Source: Amycolatopsis iheyensis (GTDB lineage: Bacteria > Actinomycetota > Actinomycetes > Mycobacteriales > Pseudonocardiaceae). From it: a stretch of DNA of 64,000 bases. The stretch covers positions 310,001-374,000 of the forward strand of contig NZ_JAMXQV010000006.1 of the NCBI RefSeq assembly GCF_024703995.1, given 5' to 3'. Below are positions 24,801-32,950 of the stretch, piece by piece. The first letter of the stretch is position 1; every line of letters begins with the position of its first letter. The notes under the pieces were generated by a model, which made no database searches, was not told where the DNA came from, and worked only from the letters and a program-made list of their open reading frames with translations. Made by a program: the position numbers and the translations under genes.

Positions 24801-25886
24801 CTCGGCCTGACGATCACCGACGATCCCGGCCGGCAGTATCGCGCGCTGCTCTTCGTCAACGGCTGGCAGCTCGGCCAGTATGTCAACTACCTCGGCCCGC
24901 AGCACAGTTTCCCGATCCCCAACGGCATCCTGAACCCCAACGGGCACAACACGATCGCCGTCGCGGTGTGGAACCTCGACGGCAGCACCGGCGGGCTCGG
25001 CAAGATCGCCTGGACGAACTACGGCAGCTACCGCTCGCCGCTGAGCGTCCGGCCGAACGCCTCACCCGGGTTCGACCCGGGGCGGTACGCGCTGCCGCCG
25101 GCGCCGGCCGCGGCGGTCGCGCTCACCGCGCCGGACACAGTGACAGGTGGGCAGCGGTTCACCGCTTCGGCGACGGTGCGGGTCCCGGCGGGCGCGCCGA
25201 CGGCGTTCGACGTCAAGCCGGTGCTGACCGCCCCGGCGGGGTGGACCGTCGGCGCCGCGTCACCGCCTTCGGTGGCGAAGCTCGACGGCGGCCGGGAGGC
25301 GACGTTCACCTGGCCGGTCACCGCACCCTCCACAGTGGACACCGTCGCGCTGAAGGTGGCGGTGGGGTACCGGCAGGCCGGCCACCCGGGCTCGGTCACC
25401 GGCGAACGGATCGTCGGCGCGGTGCCCCCGGCGCCACCCGCCGGTGACGTCGCGGTCAGCTCGCTGCCGTTCCTGACGGCGACGAACGGCTGGGGCCCGG
25501 TCGAGCGCGACACGAGCAACGGTGAGGCGAGCGCGGGTGACGGCAAGCCGATGACCATCGGCGGTGTCGCCTACGCCAAGGGCCTCGGTGTCCACGCGGC
25601 GAGTGACGTCCAGCTGTACCTGGCGGGCACCTGCACGCGCCTGACCGCGTCGGCTGGTGTCGACGGCGAGACGGGCGGCGGCGGCAGCGTGAGCTTCAGC
25701 GTCTCGGTGGACGGCACGACCAAGGTGACGACCCCGGTGGTCCGCGGCGGCCAGGCCGCGGTCCCGATCGATGTCGACGTCACCGGCGCCCAGGTCCTGG
25801 ACCTGCTGGTCTCCGACGGCGGCGACGGCAACGGCAACGACCACGCCGACTGGGCGCTGCCGACGCTGACCTGCGCGGGGCCGTAG
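21816..25886 (+). CDS. secreted GH35 beta-galactosidase, multidomain
   Basis: A 1356-residue exported glycosidase. A signal peptide (about 1-26, ending AGA-A) precedes a GH35 TIM barrel at about 30-400. That barrel carries WSGEFHSYRLP, RPGPYINAEVDGGGFPTWL, the acid/base Glu in YQVENEYYNGG (near 190) and the nucleophile Glu in PLITAEFQGG (near 272). Beta-sandwich domains follow, then jelly-roll galactose-binding-like domains (about 700-1090), a NEW3-like domain (about 1110-1210) and a C-terminal NPCBM-like carbohydrate-binding domain (about 1220-1356). It would release terminal beta-galactose from plant galactans or arabinogalactans outside the cell. A LacI gene and operator lie directly upstream. 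Confidence 0.9.
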   Translation: MRAVVRTLLVAVLALVGVTVPQAGAAPPKAAHTVTYDGYSFLVDGNRTYLWSGEFHSYRLPSPDLWLDIFQKMKAAGFNATSLYFDWGYHSPRQGGYDFTGVRDLDKLLDVAQQAGLYVIARPGPYINAEVDGGGFPTWLSTTPGHTRSADPVYLKYSDEWQTQIDRIIARHQLTNGTGSVLAYQVENEYYNGGADGRAYMKHLEDTARADGITVPLVGNNNGTFNAGEAALDVDAADSYPQGFDCSNPTHWNGVPDISYDHVPGKPLITAEFQGGAFDPWGGPGYEKCAQLINDQFADVFYKQNIAVGATGQSFYMLHGGTSWGWSAIPQNYTSYDYGAAITEGRQFDPKYDEDKLIGYFTQAVTPLTKTDGLAQAPLTDPALTDTARINPDTRTQFHTLRHTDSTSTANTTTTMALDLAAHAGYTYDDRATEVGYTGTWSHVGPEVNYTGGDYQHTESFSEATGDSVSIPFTGTGIRWVTSKDGNHGIADVYLDEAKVGTVDLYAATKQNQVTGYEARDLPAGAHTLKIVVSGQKNAQATGSFVVVDAVDLLTGSGDYYPVVPQQPGTGITLNGRQSKIVVAGYDLGRTRLQYSTSEILTNAAIGGRDVAVLYGDRGGPGETVLRFAKQPTVQVLGGSATSTWDPARGDLRLNYTHDGLTRVLVTAPGARPLLLLLADKATAATFWRQDTASGPVLVRGTHLVRTAAQQYGTLALTGDTGTDGAFEVFSAANSVSWNGSRVPTKPTSSGSLTGAAPTAKAVTLPALTGWKHQQESPESQPGFDDSAWPVADKDTTNSSTALGTRPVLFADDYGFHTGNTWYRGHFTGDGKQTGITLSSQSGGPAGAFSAWLNGVFLGSSKDPQHTFSFPAGALRAGDNEISVLTVNMGHEEDYGAANGSKAARGLTAARLTGAPLTSVTWRLQGVRGGETGLDPVRGPLNTGGLYGERAGWSLPGFPDGRWTPASLPAKDTTPGVSWYRTTADLDLPRGQDTSLGLTITDDPGRQYRALLFVNGWQLGQYVNYLGPQHSFPIPNGILNPNGHNTIAVAVWNLDGSTGGLGKIAWTNYGSYRSPLSVRPNASPGFDPGRYALPPAPAAAVALTAPDTVTGGQRFTASATVRVPAGAPTAFDVKPVLTAPAGWTVGAASPPSVAKLDGGREATFTWPVTAPSTVDTVALKVAVGYRQAGHPGSVTGERIVGAVPPAPPAGDVAVSSLPFLTATNGWGPVERDTSNGEASAGDGKPMTIGGVAYAKGLGVHAASDVQLYLAGTCTRLTASAGVDGETGGGGSVSFSVSVDGTTKVTTPVVRGGQAAVPIDVDVTGAQVLDLLVSDGGDGNGNDHADWALPTLTCAGP

Positions 25887-25889
25887 CCG

Positions 25890-26600
25890 CTACGCCGCCT
25901 GCTCGGTGAGCTCCGGGAGGGGCCGGACGCTGAACGTCGCCCGGACCTCCCGGCGTTCCTTCCACAGGTGGTGCAGCGCCAAGCCGAAGATGATCGTGCC
26001 GATGACGTTCGCGACGAAGTGCCACCACACGCGGTAGGCGCTCAGCCCGATGCCCGGTTCGACGAGCCCGAAGAACGTCGACAGCCCGATCGCGCGCGAG
26101 CCGAACGCGACCGACAGCGTGAGGACCAGGTGCTCGAGCCCGTGCAGGCCCTGCATCCAGACTCCCATCTTCGCCCAGCGGCGGCTGCGGGTGCCCAGGG
26201 CGCGGCGGGTGATCACCATGACCCCGGCGAGCCCGGCCAGGAAGATGAAGTTGCCGGTCAGGTGCAGCAGCTCCATCCCGAACGTCGGCCGGTTCGGCAG
26301 GATCATCTGCAGGCCGTCGGCCAGCCCGGTGCCCCACGGCGTCATCCACGCCGGCGAGTTCGGGTGCCCGAGCCAGTACCCGACCTGGAAGATGTGCTCC
26401 TGGACGTGCCCGAGCTGCCCGAGCACGCCGATCCCGATCACCGCGATCGAGCCCCGGTACACCCAGGGCCGCACCGGCCCGCGGTTCGCGTAGGCGAGCA
26501 CGCCGACCGCGGCCCACATCGCGACCGCCCAGAGCACCAGCAGGATCGCTCCCGGCACGGCCCAGCCCGGCATCGCGTCCATCGGCATCGTCATGTCCAC
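25890..26600 (-). CDS. polytopic membrane protein, DUF6008-like
   Basis: A 236-residue membrane protein with about six hydrophobic segments. It has a Met-rich start (MDMTMPMDAMPGW), many histidines in or near membrane segments (LGHVQEHIFQVGYWLGH, MELLHLTGNF, LHGLEHLVLTLSVAF, WWHFVANVIG, LALHHLWKER) and a short charged tail. It appears to match uncharacterised actinobacterial membrane proteins (DUF6008), but this is from memory. The His-rich helices would suit haem or metal binding, which is speculation. It is convergent with the GH35 gene, three bases apart. Confidence 0.65.
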   Translation of the reverse strand: MDMTMPMDAMPGWAVPGAILLVLWAVAMWAAVGVLAYANRGPVRPWVYRGSIAVIGIGVLGQLGHVQEHIFQVGYWLGHPNSPAWMTPWGTGLADGLQMILPNRPTFGMELLHLTGNFIFLAGLAGVMVITRRALGTRSRRWAKMGVWMQGLHGLEHLVLTLSVAFGSRAIGLSTFFGLVEPGIGLSAYRVWWHFVANVIGTIIFGLALHHLWKERREVRATFSVRPLPELTEQAA

Positions 26601-26701
26601 CTCCCGGTCCTCACGAGGAGGCTAGTGCCGGCCGCGGCCGGCGAACGTCTTCCGCCGTGCGCCAAAACCCGGGCAAACCGTTACAACGCACCGGTTCCGG
26701 C

Positions 26702-27319
26702 TCAGGACAGGACAAGCCGGACAGCCAGCGCGACGATCACCGCGCTCGACACCAGCGCCGTCACCAGCCGGCCCCGCGCCCCGGTGAGCACGCGCCCGAG
26801 CAGCGCGCCGCCGCCGGCGAGGAGGGCTTGCCAGCTCGCCGAGGCGGCGAACGCGGCGAGCACGAACACGACCTGCTCGAGCACCGACACCGCGCTGCCG
26901 GCCCGGTCGCCGACGACGAGCGCCGTGAAGTAGACGACCGTGGTCGGGTTCACCAGCGTGATGCCGAGCAGGCTGACGTAGGCGCGGCCGGGGCCGAGCG
27001 GGGTCACCGGCCGGGCCTCCGGCGCACGGTGTGACCGAAGCGCCGACACAGCCCCGCGCACCGCCAGCACGACGAGGATCCCCGCCGACACCAGCTTCAG
27101 CGGCCCGGCGACCGGCGCGATCACCCCCGCGATCGCGGTGCCGCCGAGCACCGCCACCAGCGCGTACCCACCATCGGCCGTGGCGACGCCGAGGGCGGCG
27201 GCCAAGCCGGTGCGGAGCGTGGTGCGGGCGGTGAGCGCGACCAGGTAGGTCGCGACGGCGCCGACGGGGATCGCGATGCCGTAGCCGGCCAGCAGGCCGG
27301 CGAGCAGCGCGCCGGTCAC
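26702..27319 (-). CDS. LysE family amino acid exporter
   Basis: A 205-residue transporter of the LysE/RhtB family, which exports amino acids or related compounds. The N-terminal signature GLLAGYGIAIPVGAVATYLV resembles the family's GxxPGP-type region, with six hydrophobic segments and the loop GRAYVSLLGITLVNPTTVVYFTALVVG, which carries the conserved NP motif. GTG 27319 is preferred over an upstream ATG because it gives the typical family length and places the first helix at the N-terminus. It is divergent from the SDR gene. Substrate unknown. Confidence 0.85.
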   Translation of the reverse strand: MTGALLAGLLAGYGIAIPVGAVATYLVALTARTTLRTGLAAALGVATADGGYALVAVLGGTAIAGVIAPVAGPLKLVSAGILVVLAVRGAVSALRSHRAPEARPVTPLGPGRAYVSLLGITLVNPTTVVYFTALVVGDRAGSAVSVLEQVVFVLAAFAASASWQALLAGGGALLGRVLTGARGRLVTALVSSAVIVALAVRLVLS

Positions 27320-27536
27320 GGCAGCGAGCGGGTCGACCTCCGGGGACGGCGCGGCTGCTGCTGGACCGGCGCGGTGGTCGCGGCGACGGTCGGCAGGTGC
27401 GGCGTGCGGTAAGAGGTCATGCGCAGATGGTGTAGCCGCGTGCCCGGCGGGGCAACCGGATTTCCAGCCGGTGCGCACCGGGCGCCTGTGCTTGAATCGG
27501 CCGGCGGGAACGGCCGACGCGAGAAAGGGCTTTCAC

Positions 27537-28331
27537 ATGCGGGTCGACCTGAGCGGGAAGACGGCGCTGGTCACCGGGTCCACCCAGGGCATCGGCTCGG
27601 CGATCGCGGCGGGCCTGGCCGCCGCGGGGGCGCGGGTCGCGATCAACGGCCGGAGCGAGACCGGCGTCAAGAAGGCCATCGCCCGGCTCCGGGAGGACCT
27701 GCCGGACGCCGAGCTGCTACCGGCGCCGGGGGACGTCTCGGACGAGGCCGGCGCCGCGCAGGTGGTCGAAGAGGTGCCCGACGCCGACATCCTGGTCAAC
27801 AACCTGGGCATCTTCGGCGCTCAGGAGCCACTCGACATCACCGACGCCGAGTGGCGGCGGTACTTCGAGGTCAACGTGCTGGCCGCGGTGCGGCTCACCC
27901 GCGCGTACCTGCCGGGGATGACCGAGCGCGGCTGGGGCCGGATCCAGTACATCGCCAGCGACTCCGCGGTCGTGATCCCGGCCGAGATGATCCACTATGG
28001 AGTGTCGAAGACGGCGTTGCTCGGCGTCTCGCGCGGCTTCGCGAAGCACGCGGCCGGCACCGGTGTCACGGTCAACGCCGTGATCGCCGGTCCGACGCAC
28101 ACCGGCGGCGTCGAGGACTTCGTCTACGAGCTGGTGGACAAGGACCTGCCCTGGGACGAGGCGCAGCGCGAGTTCATGAAGAAACACCGGCCGCAGTCGT
28201 TGCTGCAACGGCTGATCGAGCCCGAGGAGATCGCGAACCTGGTGGTGTACCTGAGTTCGCCGTTCGCCTCGGCGACCACGGGCGCGGCCGTGCGCGTCGA
28301 CGGCGGGTACGTCGACTCGATCGTGCCGTGA
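27537..28331 (+). CDS. SDR family NAD(P)-dependent oxidoreductase
   Basis: A 264-residue short-chain dehydrogenase/reductase. The cofactor motif TGSTQGIGSAIA lies at residues 12-23, NNLG near 89, and the catalytic tetrad Ser (YIASDSA) with Tyr and Lys in YGVSKTAL near 155-160. The C-terminal part INAVIAGPTHTGGVEDFV fits family members acting on small alcohols or ketones. The ATG at 27537 follows GAGAAAGGG. The substrate cannot be told; SDRs of this type are often annotated as 3-oxoacyl-ACP reductase homologues. It is followed by a terminator-like hairpin. Confidence 0.88.
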   Translation: MRVDLSGKTALVTGSTQGIGSAIAAGLAAAGARVAINGRSETGVKKAIARLREDLPDAELLPAPGDVSDEAGAAQVVEEVPDADILVNNLGIFGAQEPLDITDAEWRRYFEVNVLAAVRLTRAYLPGMTERGWGRIQYIASDSAVVIPAEMIHYGVSKTALLGVSRGFAKHAAGTGVTVNAVIAGPTHTGGVEDFVYELVDKDLPWDEAQREFMKKHRPQSLLQRLIEPEEIANLVVYLSSPFASATTGAAVRVDGGYVDSIVP

Positions 28332-28333
28332 GG

Positions 28334-28378
28334 CCCGTTCCCGCCCAGGAGCACGGGGGAACCCCGGGAGGGAACGGG
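28334..28378. terminator. hairpin after the SDR gene
   Basis: CCCGTTCCC (28334-28342) and GGGAACGGG (28370-28378) are exact reverse complements and begin three bases after the SDR stop codon. The 27-base loop is itself G/C rich. The position is right for a terminator of the SDR transcript. Confidence 0.65.
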
Positions 28379-28536
28379 GGAATGGGGAGCCGGGATTTCA
28401 CCGCACCGGCATTGTGTACAACGACCCGGCCGGGCGGGTGTTCCGGGTTCCGGGCGTGACGTGCGTCGCCCGGGGTACCCCGCACAGGGGTCGCCCGGAC
28501 GAGCGCGCCGGCTGTACCGATCGGCCGTCGTCCTTC

Positions 28537-28674
28537 ATGATCGACTTCATGGACCACATCGAGACAACGGTGAAACCCGCCCGGGGCCTGCGCCGGGTGC
28601 TCCTCGCGGCGGCGGCGGGCGCCGTGCTCGCCGCCGCCGCTTGGGTGGCGCTCTGGCTGGCCATGCACCTGTGA
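28537..28674 (+). CDS. 45-residue single-TM microprotein, hypothetical
   Basis: A short open frame for a protein with a soluble N-terminus (MIDFMDHIETTVKPARGLRR) and one strong membrane helix (VLLAAAAGAVLAAAAWVALWLAMHL). The basic residues before the helix would place the N-terminus in the cytoplasm. No convincing ribosome binding site precedes the ATG, and a start four codons later (ATG of MDHIE) is also possible. It ends one base before the stop codon of the convergent beta-helix gene. Small orphan membrane proteins of this type are common; function unknown. Confidence 0.45.
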   Translation: MIDFMDHIETTVKPARGLRRVLLAAAAGAVLAAAAWVALWLAMHL

Positions 28675-28675
28675 A

Positions 28676-30148
28676 CTACGGCGTGCCGGGGATGTTCGTC
28701 AGACCCGACTGGGCGTTCGTCACGGTGTTGGAGGCGTAGACGACGTTCGGGTTCGCCGCGCACTTCGACACCGAGCTGATCTTGATCGCGTAGGCGCCGA
28801 CGCCGCCGAGGTCGGACTTGTTGTTCCGCCACACGTTCCCGCAGCCGTTGGCGAACGACGGGCTCGTGCTGGTGTTGTGGTTCTCGTAGCCGTTGGCGAA
28901 CGTGCCGGGCGCGGAGAAGGTGCCCGTGTTGTCCTCGATCGTGTAGCCGATGCCCTTGACGTCGATCCAGGAGTCGGCCGAGTTTTCGCCGGAGATGCCG
29001 CGGCCGTCGAAGGTGTTGCCGCGGATCACGCCGTCGAACGTGCCTTCCTTGACGTCGATGGGTTCGGCCGCGATGAACGGGCCGATGTGGTTGTCCAGCA
29101 CCTGGATCCGGTCACCGCGGTCGACCCCGCCGGAGTTGCCGTGGCAGGCCCAGTTCGAGTTCGCCGAGCCGAGGTAGACACCCTCGCCGTAGCCGGGCTG
29201 GACGAGCCCGGTGTAGGTGATCGTCGAGTTCTTGAGCACGCTGTCGGCCGACGAGCGGCGGAAGTGAATGGCTTCCTCGTCGACGTGGTTCACGGTGACG
29301 CCGTCGATCGTGGTGTGCGGCGAGTTGTCGACGACGATGCCCTTCTTGGACTCCTGCACGGTGAACCCGGTCAGGTTCCAGTAGGGCGCACCCGAGAGCC
29401 ACAGGCCGTAGCCGGAGTCCCAGCCGGGCGTCGGCGCCGGGCAGTCGGGCGCGTCCCCCGACGGGCCGTCGTTGATCAGGACGGCGTTCGCCGGGCCCGA
29501 CAGCGTGATCGGCTTGGCCGCGGTGCCGGCCTTCGTCGTGACGAACGAGCCGCGGTAGGTGCCGGCCGCGAGCTTGATCGCCTGGCCCGGCGCGGCGGCG
29601 GCCAGCGCGGCCTGCAGCTGCGCGGCCGTCGAGACGTTCACGGTGTCCCCGGCCGGCGGCGGTGTGGTGGTCGTCGTGGGCGGGGGAGTCGTGGTGGTGG
29701 GTGCCGGGGTGGTCGTGACCGGGCCGCCGCCCGCGCAGGGGAGCCCGTTGACGGTGCAGCCCGAGGGCAGCCCGGAGCCGGCGACGTTGAAGCCGAAGTT
29801 CGCGGTGGCGCCGGGCTTGACCGTGCCGTTGAACCCCGCGTTGGTGAACTTGTAGTGCTGCCCGGCCTGGGTTTTCACTGAGCTCCACGAGCTGCTCACC
29901 GCCGTGCCGGCGGGCAGGTCGAACTCGACGGTCCAGCCGGTGGCGGGCGCGTCACCGCGGTTGGCGATCGTGTAGCCGGCGCCGTAGCCGCCGGTCCAGA
30001 CCGAGGTCTGCGCGAAGGTGGCGGACAGGTTCGGGGCCGCGGCCTGCGCGGTGACCGCGCCGGTCAGTGCGAGCGCGGCCGAGATGGTGGCGGCGCCGAG
30101 CAGGACGGCGCGACGACTTCGTGGGGACACCGAAAGCCTCCGGAGCAA
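28676..30148 (-). CDS. secreted CBM2 plus right-handed beta-helix protein (polysaccharide lyase-like)
   Basis: A 490-residue exported protein. A signal peptide (about 1-37, ending AQAAA) is followed by a CBM2-type cellulose-binding domain (about 38-140, VWTGGYGAGYTIANRGDAPATGWTVEFDLPAG). A Thr/Pro linker (about 143-167) then leads to a right-handed beta-helix domain (about 168-490). The helix domain starts VNVSTAAQLQAALAAAAPGQAIKLAAGTYRGSF and carries repeated N-x-I/V rungs (NSPHTTIDGVTVNHVDEEAIHFRRSS, LKNSTITYTG). This is the fold of pectate and other polysaccharide lyases. The reaction is not assigned. A promoter is visible upstream. Confidence 0.82.
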   Translation of the reverse strand: MLRRLSVSPRSRRAVLLGAATISAALALTGAVTAQAAAPNLSATFAQTSVWTGGYGAGYTIANRGDAPATGWTVEFDLPAGTAVSSSWSSVKTQAGQHYKFTNAGFNGTVKPGATANFGFNVAGSGLPSGCTVNGLPCAGGGPVTTTPAPTTTTPPPTTTTTPPPAGDTVNVSTAAQLQAALAAAAPGQAIKLAAGTYRGSFVTTKAGTAAKPITLSGPANAVLINDGPSGDAPDCPAPTPGWDSGYGLWLSGAPYWNLTGFTVQESKKGIVVDNSPHTTIDGVTVNHVDEEAIHFRRSSADSVLKNSTITYTGLVQPGYGEGVYLGSANSNWACHGNSGGVDRGDRIQVLDNHIGPFIAAEPIDVKEGTFDGVIRGNTFDGRGISGENSADSWIDVKGIGYTIEDNTGTFSAPGTFANGYENHNTSTSPSFANGCGNVWRNNKSDLGGVGAYAIKISSVSKCAANPNVVYASNTVTNAQSGLTNIPGTP

Positions 30149-30189
30149 GGGAACGGCGGAGGTGCTGCGGCGGACACCCGGACTTTTCC

Positions 30190-30219
30190 TTTATAGGTCA
30201 CCCATGTGACGTGCGTCAA
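30190..30219 (-). promoter_or_regulatory. promoter of the CBM2/beta-helix gene
   Basis: On the minus strand, TTGACG (30219-30214), an 18-base spacer and TATAAA (30195-30190) form a good housekeeping -35/-10 pair 42 bases before the start. The spacer carries the repeat GTCACATGGGTGAC, an imperfect palindrome that could be an operator overlapping the promoter. Confidence 0.65.
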
Positions 30220-30251
30220 CAAGCTGAACGGCAGTCATGGATGTGAACGAG

Positions 30252-32294
30252 CTAGCCGGTGATGCTCGGCGCTCCCGTCTCGATGTGCCCGCTGAACCGG
30301 CGCAGGAACTTCGGGTCCGCGTCGAGCGTGGCCGACAGGTCGTACCAGCCCGAGCCGTAGGTGACGGGGTTCCAGTCGTCGGTCACGGTCTGGCCCGCGG
30401 CCAAGGAGTAGCTCCACGGTCCGTCGGCGCGGTAGTGGTTCGCGGTGATGGTGAGCTTCACGGCGGTGGTGCCGCTGTTGCGCATGGTCAGCCGCAGCTT
30501 GTTCTCGGCGGTGTAGCCACCGAGGACGTCGACGCCCGCACCCGCGCTGTTCGCGTCGCCGGCGAGGACCCAGCGGAACCGGTTGGGGCCGTGCACGGCG
30601 ACGCCGTACTTGCCGCCGCCGTAGAGCTGGATCCGCCAGGTGTCGCTCACCTGCGCACCGGGGGCGAGGTCGTAGGGCCAGGGGCCGTCGGTCTGCCCGT
30701 CGTTGCGGTAGGCCATCAGCTGCACGGCCGCGGTGCCCTGGTTGGCGAACGTCGTGGTGAGGAGCTGGCGGTCGGCGCTCAGCGACGTCGTCACGAGCGG
30801 CCGGTAGGGGAGCGCGCGGGCCGGCCGGGTGCCGGGCTCCTGCGTGGGGACCTGCTGCTTTCCGGTCGCGGGCGGGGCCGGCTTCGGCAGCTTCTTCTGG
30901 GTGTCGTCGGCCTGCTTGCGCAGCGCGGCGGTGTCCGGCAGCACCGGGATCTGCACGTTCTGCGTGCCGAAGTCGAAGCAGGTCATCAGGTCGCCGCAGA
31001 GCGCGCGGCGCCAGGCGCTGATGTTCGGCTCGGCGACACCGGTCCAGCGTTCGAGGAAGCGGATCACCGACGTGTGGTCGGTGACCTCGGAGCTGATCCA
31101 GCCGCCGCGGCTCCACGGCGAGATCACCGTCATCGGCACCCGCGCACCGAGCCCGATCGGCTTGCCGCCGATGTACTCCCCGGCGGTCCCGGACGGCGCG
31201 ATCGGCGGCGCGACGTGGTCGAAGAAGCCGTCGTTCTCGTCGTAGTCGATGAGCACCACGGTGGACTCCCAGAGCTTCGGGTTGGCCCACAGGGCGTTCA
31301 GCACGGTCTGGGTGTACGCGGCGCCGTCGACCGGGCGGGCTTCGGGGTGCTCGCAGTAGCCGTAGGGCGCGACGATCCACGAGACCCGCGGCAGCGCCCC
31401 GCTCGCGCAGTCGGCCTTGAACTCGGCCAGCACGTGGTTGACGTCCTTGCCCTGGCCAGAATCCGGGCCCCAGGTCTTGAACACACTGGCCCGTTTGGAC
31501 AGATCGGAGTCGTAGTCCTGGTGGTAGGCCTTGAACAGCCAGAGCGGGTTGTCCCCGTAGTCGCCGACGAAGGAGCCGCCCGCGTCGCCGACCTCCTTGT
31601 TGGCGTACACCTTCCACGAAACCCCGTGCTGCTGCAGGCGTTCCGGGTAGGTCGTCCAGTTGAAGACCGGCTTGTAGTCGGCGGGGTTGTAGTTCGCCGG
31701 GCCGCCGGCCTTCCCGTCGGCGTCGATGGTGCCGGTGAACAGGTAGAGCCGGTTGGGTGTGGTCGGGCCCTGCACCGAGCAGAAGTAGTGGTCGCACAGG
31801 GTGAAGGCGTCGGCGAGGGCGCGGTGGAACGGGATGTCGCCCTGGCCGAAGTAGCCCATGGTCATCTCGCCCTTGGCCGGGACCCACGCGTCGTTCGCGC
31901 CGCCGGCGATCGCCTGGTGCTGGTCGGCCCAGCCGTGGCCGAGGTCGCCGAGATCCTGACCGTCCACTTTGGTCGTGTCGACCCGGAACGGTAGGAGGTA
32001 CTTGCCATCGCTCCGGCCGGAATCGGGCTGGTGGAAGACGTCCTGGCCGTTCGGGCGCACGATCGCCGACCGGTCGGCGAAGCCGCGGACGCCCTTCATC
32101 GTGCCGTAGTAGTGGTCGAACGAGCGGTTCTCCTGCATCAGCACCACGACGTGCTCGACGTCGGAGAGGCTGCCGCGCACGCGGGGCTCGGCGAGCGCTT
32201 CGGCCATCCCGGCGGGCAGGGCGCCGAGGGCGCCGGCGGCGGCGACCCCGCCGAGGAAGCTGCGGCGGGTGAGTCCGGACGGGTCGGCCATCAC
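30252..32294 (-). CDS. Tat-exported phosphocholine-type phospholipase C
   Basis: A 680-residue phospholipase C of the bacterial phosphoesterase family (PLC-A/B/acid phosphatase superfamily). It would cleave phospholipid head groups outside the cell. The N-terminus has a twin-arginine signal (LTRRSFLGGVAAAGALGALPAG). The catalytic domain begins VEHVVVLMQENRSFDHYYGTMKGVRGF (about 46-72). Metal-ligand regions such as DYDENDGFFDHVAPP and ERWTGV appear further on. Two C-terminal beta domains (about 490-580 and 590-680) match DUF756 pairs that are usual in this family. The start could also be the ATG at 32291. A small secreted peptide gene is divergent from it. Confidence 0.9.
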   Translation of the reverse strand: MMADPSGLTRRSFLGGVAAAGALGALPAGMAEALAEPRVRGSLSDVEHVVVLMQENRSFDHYYGTMKGVRGFADRSAIVRPNGQDVFHQPDSGRSDGKYLLPFRVDTTKVDGQDLGDLGHGWADQHQAIAGGANDAWVPAKGEMTMGYFGQGDIPFHRALADAFTLCDHYFCSVQGPTTPNRLYLFTGTIDADGKAGGPANYNPADYKPVFNWTTYPERLQQHGVSWKVYANKEVGDAGGSFVGDYGDNPLWLFKAYHQDYDSDLSKRASVFKTWGPDSGQGKDVNHVLAEFKADCASGALPRVSWIVAPYGYCEHPEARPVDGAAYTQTVLNALWANPKLWESTVVLIDYDENDGFFDHVAPPIAPSGTAGEYIGGKPIGLGARVPMTVISPWSRGGWISSEVTDHTSVIRFLERWTGVAEPNISAWRRALCGDLMTCFDFGTQNVQIPVLPDTAALRKQADDTQKKLPKPAPPATGKQQVPTQEPGTRPARALPYRPLVTTSLSADRQLLTTTFANQGTAAVQLMAYRNDGQTDGPWPYDLAPGAQVSDTWRIQLYGGGKYGVAVHGPNRFRWVLAGDANSAGAGVDVLGGYTAENKLRLTMRNSGTTAVKLTITANHYRADGPWSYSLAAGQTVTDDWNPVTYGSGWYDLSATLDADPKFLRRFSGHIETGAPSITG

Positions 32295-32528
32295 GGGGAG
32301 CCTCCAGGCGCGGGCGGGGACCGGGCAGCCGCCAGCGTAAGTGATCGAAGCTGTCCGAAAATACCGACGATCGGACGTAATCGCGCAGTCAAGGGTTCAT
32401 CTCCTGTTCGGCCCGGGAGCCGGCCGCGTGACACTTTCCGGTGACCCGGAGGTGAACGCGGTCCCGGCGGGGAATCTTGATCACCACAAACCCCTGACGC
32501 ACAGGGGAGATTGCGGAAGGAGAGCACG

Positions 32529-32774
32529 ATGAAGACCCGAATCGCTTCCCTGGCGGCGGCTGCGGCGCTCACGGTTTCCGCGGTGGTCGCCACGGCGGCG
32601 CCCGCGTCGGCCGACTCCGTCCCGGGTAACGCCAACCAGTTCTACGCCTACTGCTCGGTCGACCTGCTCGGCGTCCCGCTGTCGTGCACCGAGACCGACG
32701 CGGCCCACGCTTCGCACGTCTGCCAGTACGTCGTCACCGGGGTCGGCCTTGGCCTCGACTGCATCCAGCGCTGA
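32529..32774 (+). CDS. small secreted four-cysteine peptide
   Basis: An 81-residue exported peptide. The signal sequence MKTRIASLAAAAALTVSAVVATAAPASA should be cut near residue 28, giving a mature chain of about 53 residues (DSVPGNANQFYAYCSVDLLG...). Four cysteines (YAYCSV, LSCTET, HVCQYV, LDCIQR) could form two disulfides. The ATG at 32529 follows AAGGAGAGCACG, a strong ribosome site. It is not a chaplin, as it lacks the chaplin core. No family was recognised. It stands alone, with a long palindrome just after the stop and the GH16 gene further on. Confidence 0.7.
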   Translation: MKTRIASLAAAAALTVSAVVATAAPASADSVPGNANQFYAYCSVDLLGVPLSCTETDAAHASHVCQYVVTGVGLGLDCIQR

Positions 32775-32790
32775 ACCGTTGTTGCCCGAA

Positions 32791-32820
32791 AGTACCCGGT
32801 GGTCCGGACCATCGGGTACT
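32791..32820. terminator. 30-bp palindrome, likely terminator
   Basis: AGTACCCGGTGG TCCGGACC ATCGGGTACT is a 30-bp inverted repeat with one mismatched pair, starting 16 bases after the peptide gene stop. It has no real loop. A terminator is the simplest reading, although an operator cannot be excluded. Confidence 0.6.
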
Positions 32821-32875
32821 CGTCGGAAAATGTCCGACCGGTTAACCTTGTTCTTCGCCAGTGGTCCGTTCATAC

Positions 32876-32896
32876 TTTGTTGCGTTCGACAACAAA
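32876..32896. promoter_or_regulatory. TTTGTTG-n7-CAACAAA inverted repeat upstream of GH16
   Basis: TTTGTTG (32876-32882) and CAACAAA (32890-32896) are perfect reverse complements separated by seven bases. They lie 54 bases before the GH16 start and form the most AT-rich stretch of the gap. A carbohydrate-responsive operator is likely. Confidence 0.55.
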
Positions 32897-32950
32897 TAGG
32901 GTGCCGGTGAGCCGCCAGCCGTCGCCCGCGGAACGGAAGGGGCGACGACG

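Noticed and set aside
19530..24947. 1805-codon open frame on the minus strand
   Set aside because: It lies antisense to the beta-lactamase-fold, LacI and GH35 genes, has low-complexity Arg/Val/Gly/Ala composition and no family pattern. It is a GC-bias shadow.
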